Shown here one piece after another: positions 1 through 6,300 of a stretch of DNA of 6,660 nucleotides. The DNA is from an uncultured Planctomycetaceae bacterium (lineage in GTDB: Bacteria; Planctomycetota; Planctomycetia; Pirellulales; Thermoguttaceae): contig CAMZHY010000214.1 of the NCBI GenBank assembly GCA_947307005.1, positions 1 through 6,660 of the forward strand, in the 5' to 3' direction. Within the stretch, counting starts at the first letter, position 1; each line of letters begins with the position of its first letter. The notes under the pieces were generated by a model, which made no database searches, was not told where the DNA came from, and saw nothing but the letters and a program-made list of their open reading frames with translations. The translations under genes and the position numbers were made by a program.

Positions 1-3000
1 TTGAAGCTTCCGAAACGGAAACGCCCGAACCCGAGGCGTCCGAGCCCGAGACGTCGCGTTACGAAGAGTCGGCGACGAACGAACCGACGACGCAGGAGTC
101 GACCGCTCGTTCCGGTCGCGAATCGGGTCGGCTGCGCCCGAATCTCTACCGTCTCACGCTCGATCTTTGCTTCACGGTGGAGACTTCCTCGACGGCGAAG
201 ACCGCGAATTACGACGCCGAAAGTCGTTTAGTCGCGTCTTTTCCCCCGTCCCTCCATTCTCAATTAACTCTCGACGTCCCTCTTGCGGATCCTGAAATTT
301 TTTCCGTTAAGGGCGCGGTGGCGGACGCGCCGATTCCGATGACGGAAGACGCGTCGCAACTCAAACTTCGAGGCCTTGGCCGCGGCGGCGAACGCGTTGA
401 AATCGGGTGGCGTCCCAAACTTCGCGCGGACGAACGCCAAGCGGACGAACGCCGCGTCGTTCTTCAGGTGGAGGACGCTTTGATCGTCGCCGAGCTTGAT
501 TCGCGAGGGACGACTTACGACGCGACGCTTCCGATTCGCGTTTTCGGCGGCGAGATTGACGTCTTTCGCGTTGAACTCCCGCCCGACGCGACGCTTACGC
601 CCGACAGCGTCGTCGCCGTCGATTCCAACGGCGGTTCTTTTGGGATCGCGAGCGTTCGCGTCGTCGACGATCGCGAAGGCGCCGACGGACTCGACGAGTC
701 GTCCGACGAGGCGCTGGGGCGCGACGTTGAGATTCGTCTAGCGCAGAAGGCGTCCGGCGCGACGTTGCGACTCAAAGCGCGTTCGATCGCGCGCGAGACG
801 GCTCCCGACGCGAGCGGACGCCGTCCTCCTCGCCGCCTTGCGGGGTTCAACGTGCGAGACGCGCAGAAACAGTTCGGTCAGATTCGCGTCGTCAAGTCGC
901 AGGACTCCGATTTTAACGTGACTCCCGTCTATGGAGCGTCCAGTTCTTTTGAAAATTCTCTTGAAGACGGCGCCGAAGTTTACTCCTTCTTTTCGCAGCC
1001 TTTCCTTATGACGGCGGAAGGATACTCGCGAGAAACGGTCGTCGACGCGCGTCCCGAGTATCTCTTGACCGTCGATAACGAAACGCTCCGTCTTCGCGCT
1101 CGTTTTTTATACACGATTTACGGTTCGAAAGTTCGTAGTTTCCGATTGCGACGCAACGGTTGGATTCTTTCGAGAGTCTTCAATCCCGAGAGCGTCATTA
1201 ATCAGGAAGGGATTGTGCCCGCCAACGACGTCGGCGAAACCGTGATTCCGTTGACGACTCCGTCCGACGGCGAAGTCGTCGTGGAGTTGGAGTTTGTTCG
1301 CGACGTCGATCCCGACCCGATCGTTCCCGATCCAGACGCCGATCCGAACGACCTGGCGAGTTTTTCCACGTCGTTTCCGATCCCAATCGCCGCTCGCGTT
1401 GAACCGGCGCCCGTCGTCGTCGTTCCTCATTCCAACGTCGGTCTCGAGGTTCATTCCGATAAAATCGTCGGCATGACCCGCAAGACGGCGCGGTTCTTCA
1501 CGCTGAGCCTTGAAATTCCCGCCGATTTGCGCGAGACGCCCCTGTATTATCAGACGCGTCTCGCGCGCGAGGACGAGCCCGATCCCCTCTTAGTCGCCGA
1601 TATTCGTCGTCTCAAGCAGCGGACGCAGGTCGTCGTTCGAACGGAAGCGACGCTTACGGAAAAGGGCGCCGTTCACGTGAACGAGACGCTTGAATATCGA
1701 ATAGAACATGAACCGCTAGACGTCTTTGAATTTCAGGCGGCGACGCGACTTGTCGACTCGTCTCGCGAACGCGGTTTAAAATGCTTCGTCGACGGTCTTC
1801 CCCAGAATATCGTCGTCGACTCTCCAGAAACGAAAGAAACTAGCGACGAGAACGACGGCGAACGCGCCCCCGAAGGAGAACGTCCCGCGCAGAACGTTAA
1901 GAGCCGATTTTCCACTTGCCGAATCGCCGTCGAAACGCCTCGCATTGGAACTTGCGTCGTGAACATGCAGTACGACCTTGATCCGATCGAGATTCGAGAA
2001 GGTCTTACGAGCCAAGCGCGCGTCGATCTTTTTCAACCTAAAACGGACGATTCCGTCTCGAACGAGTTGTCGCTGAGCACGCCCGTGGGATTAGGGCTGA
2101 GTTACGCGAAGCCGTCCCGATCGTCGCGTCGGACCGCCGCGGAAGAAGACGCCGTCGATTCGGCTTTTCAGACCTTCTGGGACGCCGAGCCGCGTAAATT
2201 TTCCGACGACGGTCAAACGGAATCGATCCGCTGCACGTCGCTCGTCGCGGAATATTCGGCGCGCTTTAACGTTTCGCTCGACTCGCGCGAAGGGGGCGTC
2301 GCGATCGTCGATCGCGCGTGGATTCAATCTTGGTTTTCCGATTCCGCTCGCGTCGATCGCGTCGTCTGGAAAATGAATTGCGACCGGGACTATGTGGAAA
2401 TTCGACTTCCGGAACAATGCTCCTCCGACCGAGTCTCCATCGCGATCGACGGCGAAAAAATACCCGTCGGCGGCGACGTTCGGCGCGCGCTGTATTTCCA
2501 TGATCGATTTGTCCGAATTCCGTTCGAACCTTCGCGGCGCGGTCGAGACGTCGCGCTGGAGGTCTCCTACGTCGTGCCGAACGCGAACGGCAAACGCGGG
2601 CGCGCGACGGCCGAATTTCCGGATTTTGCTGACGGCTCCGTTTGGATTCGGCGAATGTATTGGCAGACGGTTTTCAACCGCGACCGTCTCGTCGTCGTCG
2701 ATCCTCGCGGGTGGACGCCCGAATTTATCGTCAAACGCGGCGCGGGGCTTGGCGCGCTCTTTTTCAGTCGCAAACCGACGATGTCCCAAGAAGAACTCTG
2801 CGATTGGGTCGGGGTCGCTCGTCGCGAGCCGATCGCGCAAGAGGCGAACGTTTACCTTTACAGTCGTTTTTGCGACTGTCCGAAGCCTTCCGACGCGCCG
2901 GAGAGCGACGCGTCGCCGCTTCCGCGCGCCAGTCTTGCGGTGGTCAACAACGCGTTTCTCGTTTTCCTCGGGAGCGGTTTGGCGCTCGCGCTTGGGTTGG

Positions 3001-3257
3001 GGCTTGTCTATTTTCAAGTGATGACGGCGTCGCAAGCGTTCTTCACGCGCTGGGCGCTTGTCGTCTTATGCGCGCTTGCGCTCTTTTTCGCGTCTTTGCG
3101 ACCGCTCCTTGCGCTCCTGTTCCTTCAGACGACGACGATCGGCGTTATCCTGACAATCGCGGTCGCTGCGACGACCGCGCTGCTGGAGCGGAGCGAGAAG
3201 AAAAAGAAGAAGACGAAGTTTAGCGACGCGACGATGTTACAGGATAAAGAAGCGTAA
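1..3257 (+). CDS. Large membrane-anchored extracytoplasmic protein of unknown function (5' partial)
   Basis: The frame is open from base 3 to the TAA at 3255-3257, giving 1084 visible codons with no start inside them that looks real; the gene begins upstream of the window. A GTG at 177 could be called as a start, but the reading continues seamlessly upstream (RPNLYRLTLDLCFTVETSS) into an acidic Glu/Pro/Thr/Ser linker, so it is an internal Val codon. Most of the protein (visible codons about 45-955) alternates short hydrophobic strands with charged loops, as expected for serial beta-sandwich modules. Landmarks are GRGGER (about 127), FGQIRV (292), NGW (387), NETLEYR (561), VDLFQP (674), RLPEQ (803), IDGEKIP (816) and SVWIRRMYW (881). 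A CDC pair near 957 precedes three hydrophobic helices (981-1061) and a cytoplasmic-looking Lys-rich tail. No catalytic motif is visible. The same landmarks recur in order in the downstream gene, so the two are probably paralogues in one operon. The gene call is secure; the function is unknown. Confidence 0.93.
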   Translation, partial: EASETETPEPEASEPETSRYEESATNEPTTQESTARSGRESGRLRPNLYRLTLDLCFTVETSSTAKTANYDAESRLVASFPPSLHSQLTLDVPLADPEIFSVKGAVADAPIPMTEDASQLKLRGLGRGGERVEIGWRPKLRADERQADERRVVLQVEDALIVAELDSRGTTYDATLPIRVFGGEIDVFRVELPPDATLTPDSVVAVDSNGGSFGIASVRVVDDREGADGLDESSDEALGRDVEIRLAQKASGATLRLKARSIARETAPDASGRRPPRRLAGFNVRDAQKQFGQIRVVKSQDSDFNVTPVYGASSSFENSLEDGAEVYSFFSQPFLMTAEGYSRETVVDARPEYLLTVDNETLRLRARFLYTIYGSKVRSFRLRRNGWILSRVFNPESVINQEGIVPANDVGETVIPLTTPSDGEVVVELEFVRDVDPDPIVPDPDADPNDLASFSTSFPIPIAARVEPAPVVVVPHSNVGLEVHSDKIVGMTRKTARFFTLSLEIPADLRETPLYYQTRLAREDEPDPLLVADIRRLKQRTQVVVRTEATLTEKGAVHVNETLEYRIEHEPLDVFEFQAATRLVDSSRERGLKCFVDGLPQNIVVDSPETKETSDENDGERAPEGERPAQNVKSRFSTCRIAVETPRIGTCVVNMQYDLDPIEIREGLTSQARVDLFQPKTDDSVSNELSLSTPVGLGLSYAKPSRSSRRTAAEEDAVDSAFQTFWDAEPRKFSDDGQTESIRCTSLVAEYSARFNVSLDSREGGVAIVDRAWIQSWFSDSARVDRVVWKMNCDRDYVEIRLPEQCSSDRVSIAIDGEKIPVGGDVRRALYFHDRFVRIPFEPSRRGRDVALEVSYVVPNANGKRGRATAEFPDFADGSVWIRRMYWQTVFNRDRLVVVDPRGWTPEFIVKRGAGLGALFFSRKPTMSQEELCDWVGVARREPIAQEANVYLYSRFCDCPKPSDAPESDASPLPRASLAVVNNAFLVFLGSGLALALGLGLVYFQVMTASQAFFTRWALVVLCALALFFASLRPLLALLFLQTTTIGVILTIAVAATTALLERSEKKKKKTKFSDATMLQDKEA
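3..107 (+). other. Acidic Glu/Pro/Thr/Ser linker encoded at the 5' edge of gene 1
   Basis: The first 35 or so visible codons of gene 1 are almost entirely Glu, Pro, Thr, Ser and Ala, with the near-repeated units EASETETPEPE and EASEPETS. Hydrophobic residues are absent until about RPNLYRLTLDL (from about base 138). This is the composition of a flexible inter-domain linker. Gene 2 has a comparable low-complexity stretch directly after its signal peptide, but the collinearity between the two proteins suggests that roughly 200 residues of gene 1 are missing upstream of this point. Confidence 0.7.
2943..3233 (+). other. C-terminal three-helix membrane anchor with Lys-rich tail (in gene 1)
   Basis: Three hydrophobic stretches end gene 1: about 2943-3014 (begins VNNAFLVFLGSG, ends GLGLVYF), 3051-3098 (WALVVLCALALFFASL) and 3105-3185 (begins LLALLFLQTTT, ends TTALL). 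The second and third are separated only by Arg-Pro and would form a tight hairpin. They are followed by ERSEKKKKKTK. By the positive-inside rule the tail is cytoplasmic, which with three crossings puts the large N-terminal part outside the cytoplasm. That fits a secreted ectodomain if gene 1 has a signal peptide like its neighbour. Helix limits were set by eye. Confidence 0.8.
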
Positions 3258-3304
3258 CGACATAACCTTCAAATTTTTACGTCTTCCTTGGACAAGACCT
3301 TGAA
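3258..3304 (+). other. Short intergenic gap, no promoter or terminator seen; weak ribosome binding site
   Basis: The gap is AT-richer than its flanks. It has no hairpin followed by a T run and no convincing -35/-10 pair, so the two genes probably share a transcript. The only Shine-Dalgarno-like bases are GGA at 3290-3292, 12 bases before the ATG at 3305, which is weak; poor ribosome binding sites are usual in planctomycetes. An in-frame TAA at 3263-3265 rules out a longer start for gene 2, and no other start codon lies between that stop and 3305. The gap also holds tiny alternating CTTG/CAAG arms and a near-repeat, described in the findings. Confidence 0.6.
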
Positions 3305-3388
3305 ATGACGACGTCGAACCGAACAACGCTGTTCCTTTGCGCTTTGTGCGCCGCGATCACGGTCGCGAACGTTCAGATTCTGCTCGCG
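3305..3388 (+). other. Sec-type signal peptide of gene 2
   Basis: The first 28 codons give a short polar start with one Arg (MTTSNRTT), a hydrophobic core (LFLCALCAAITVANVQILL) and Ala before Gln-Asp-Gln, a plausible signal peptidase I site between A28 and Q29. The n-region has only one positive charge, which is weak but acceptable. Cys12 and Cys15 lie inside the core and lack a lipobox context, so a lipoprotein is unlikely. The low-complexity linker that follows immediately fits a mature exported N-terminus. An uncleaved N-terminal anchor is the alternative. Confidence 0.8.
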
Positions 3389-6300
3389 CAGGATCAAAAC
3401 GCTCGCGGAACCGAAGGGGTCGCGTCGTCCGCAAGCGACTCGACGCCGTCGTCGACGCGAACCCTTCCCGTCGCGAGCGACGCCGCGAGCGCCGAATCTC
3501 AGGACGCGGCGTCTTCGACCGTCGCGCCGCCCGACGCGACGGAACGCGCTCCTAGAGAAACGCTCGATTTTCCCGGTTATCGATACTGGATGGCGCCCGT
3601 TGCGTCGATCGATCATTGGCCGTGGGGCGACGGCAAATATCTTCCGATTCCGTCCGCGTCCTTTAAAGAGTGGATACAGACGACGAACCGCCGCGCCGCG
3701 CTTCAGGATTACGTCGACGGTTTGCGTTTTTCCGGCGTCGTCGCGACGATGCGACTTAGCGCGTCGCTCGTCGGCGAGACGCTTGAAGGAGACGGCGAGC
3801 TTTCGACCTCGGCGCCGTCTGTTCGCGACCGAGAGGACAAAAACGCGCCGTTTCTTGCGACGCCTCCTCTTCAAGCGTTTGGTTTAGCGGTCGATTATCC
3901 CAAGGAATTTCCCGACGATCTTTCCGACGCGCCTGCCACCTATCCCGACGGAGGCGTCTATCTTCCCCGCGCCGACGAAAAGGTTCGACGGTTTAAATGG
4001 TCGCAGCGCGGCAAGCGCGACGCGGCGGGGAATCTTTACTACGATTTTAGTTTTCGCTCTTTTCTTCGCGCCGAACTGATCGTCGCGACCGCGAAATCCG
4101 ACGTCGTCTCGGCGGTTGGCGGACTCGTCTCGCCGATTCCCCGACCGTCTTCAGACGAGTTTAGCGTCGCCGCGTATCCGGAAGCGCAGTTCTGGCGCGT
4201 GAGTTTTCACGGCAGTTCAAAGGCGCGCGTGACGGTCGCGTCGGAAAAGTTTGACGCCGTCGACGCGTCGCGTCCGCTCGGCTACCGTCAGGAGTCTTCG
4301 TATCGCGCGTCTCTTTCCGGCGTCGATCTCACGACCCGTTTCGATTTTGATCGCGCGCCTTCGCGATTCGGAGAGGCGACCCTTACGCTTGATCCGACCC
4401 TCGCGCTTCTCGCTCTCGAATGGGGCTCCGTTCCGATTCGTCCCCTCTCGTCGACCGTCGCGGAAGACGGAACGACGCGCGTTCGTCTGCGCGTTCCCGC
4501 GAATCTCGCGAACGACGCGTCGGCGAGTCTTCGCGCGACGCTCTTCTGTCCCGTCTGGTTTGGAGAACGCAAACTTCCCGCCGCGCGGATTGAAGCCGAT
4601 AATCTCGTCTGGCGCGAATCGCTTGTCAGACTGACGGTCGTCGCCCCGCTGACCGCTTCGTCGTATCAACTCGAAAACGCGACGCAAACTCGCGACGCGA
4701 ACCGCGCGCGCGTCGAAGGCGCCGGCTACGCGACGTTCAAACTGTTCGACCCTCGGGGAAGCGTTCGTCTCGCGCTTCGCCGCGTCTCCGCCGCGCCCCC
4801 GTTCGACAGCGCGACGGACTGCTATTTCTCGGCCAACGAGATTTCCGCTAAAACGGCTCTTTTCTTCGACTTCGACGAATGCGAACGAAATCGCGTGTCG
4901 CTTCCTCTCGCCGAGGGTTGGGAAGTCGACTCCGTTCAGACGTCGCAGTCGGACTCCGTCGCATGGTCGCCCGGCGTCGACGGGAACGGGCGCTCGGTTA
5001 TTTCCCTTTCTTTTAAGAATCCGCCGGTCGAGAATCAACCGACGCGCGCGACGATTTCCGCGCGCTACGTCGCCCCGCTGGAAGAGCGAACGCTCGTCGA
5101 CCGTCTTTGCCCTCTCGATCTCCAGAACGCGCTTAAAGGCGCGCACGCGCTTTCCATTCGTTCGGACTCCTCGTCTCAGATTCGCTACACGACGCGTTCC
5201 GGCAAGCCCTTCGCGCCCGCCAAAACGACTCCCGACTTTGTCTTTAACGAATCGCTCCTGCGCGACGCGACCCCGCTTGCGCCCGGCGGCGCGCGCTTGT
5301 GGCTTGGCGATCAAACGGTCGGCGTGTTTGCGGCGCTTGAAAGCGCGTGGTCGAACTATTCGGTCGAAGCCTCCTGCGCGTGTTCTCTCGACGACGACGC
5401 GCTCCACGAAACTTGGCGACTGCACTGCGTTCCGACGTCTGGGATGCGCGTCGATCGGATCGTGTTTTTCGTCGCCGTTCCGGCTGACGCTCGCGGTTCT
5501 TACGGTCAAACCGTCGCGAGCGGATTGAATTGGACGTGGTCGACCGCGACCGATCCGAATCGTCGTTATTCCGCGACGCTTCTTTCCCCCGAGGAAGCCG
5601 CCGCGCTGAGAACTCCCGAAAACGCGGACGCTTACGAGATCAATCTCGCGACCTCGCGCAGCGTCCCCTTTGACCTTAACGTCTTCTGTTCGTCGCCGGC
5701 GACCCGCGAAATTCGCGTTCCGCTCCTCTTCTTACCCGACGCGTTGGATCAGTCGGTCGAGATCGTCGTCGAATCGAGTTCCAGCGCCGTTTTTAAAACG
5801 CGCGGAGAAGGGGTCGTTGAATCGACGGTTCCCGCGTCGGAAAAGAACGATTCATGGCTCTTCAAAAAAGCGTTCCGCTACGATCCGAAGGCGCTTTTCG
5901 GCGCGTCCGTCGAGACGGATTCGACCGCGAAAGAGAACCCCGATCCTTCTGAAGAGACGGAAGACGGAGATCAGAACGCGCTCGCCCCTCTCGCCGCGAG
6001 CGGTTCGGCGACGCCGCGACTTGAACTCGTCGTTTTGCCGCGTTCTCGCGTCGACGACGGGGAGGGCGGCGCGACCCCGCTCAATTCGCTGTGTTGGTTT
6101 GAGAATTACGATTCGTTCTTTCAGATTGACGGAACCGTTCAGAATCGCGCGACCTTTTACCTAGAGAATCGCGGTCGAGATTCCTTTAGAATTAAATTGA
6201 CGCTCCCTTCGAGCCGTCAAGACGTTCTCGAATCCGACGGGTCGGACGAGGAAATCGACGACTTTACGGCGCCCGATCCGCTTCGCGACGACGCGTATCG

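Noticed and set aside
1..231. 76-codon plus-strand Arg/Pro-rich frame at the left edge
   Set aside because: This is the out-of-frame reading of the Glu/Pro linker of gene 1. The gene 1 frame continues for over 1000 codons and ends in a coherent membrane anchor.
1302..1352. Asp/Pro-rich stretch DPDADPND resembling an EF-hand or dockerin calcium loop
   Set aside because: Prolines occupy positions where a calcium loop needs flexible or Gly residues, no flanking helices are visible, and the wider context is a simple Asp-Pro linker between beta modules.
2091..3035. 314-codon open frame on the minus strand
   Set aside because: It is opposite the conserved part and anchor of gene 1, and has Arg-rich shadow composition with no recognisable domain.
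2392..3223. Plus-strand frames of about 190-210 codons overlapping gene 1
   Set aside because: They are Arg/Ser-rich out-of-frame shadows within gene 1, with no start context or domain support.
3288..3293. TTGGAC as a possible -35 promoter element
   Set aside because: It ends 12 bases before the start codon, leaving no room for a -10 box and a transcription start upstream of gene 2.
3258..3304. A frameshift or split that turned one long gene into two
   Set aside because: Gene 2 begins with its own signal peptide and gene 1 ends with its own membrane anchor, so they are two complete ends rather than a broken gene.
3326..3349. Cys12 or Cys15 of gene 2 as a lipoprotein cysteine
   Set aside because: The residue before each Cys is Leu, not Gly/Ala/Ser, and both lie inside the hydrophobic core. 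A signal peptidase I site follows at LLA-QD.
3269..3874. 201-codon minus-strand frame covering the gap and the start of gene 2
   Set aside because: The product is extremely Arg/Lys-rich and low complexity (it begins MKRRRRKKRR). It is antisense to the signal peptide and linker of gene 2, so the sense reading explains the sequence better.
4217..5509. 430-codon open frame on the minus strand
   Set aside because: It lies wholly opposite gene 2, which is open throughout with a signal peptide and matches to gene 1. The antisense product is Arg/Asp/Gly-rich with no hydrophobic pattern, as expected from reading GCG/TCG/GAC-rich codons backwards.
5670..6164. 164-codon plus-strand frame inside gene 2
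   Set aside because: It is an Arg-rich shadow in another frame of gene 2, which is uninterrupted there.
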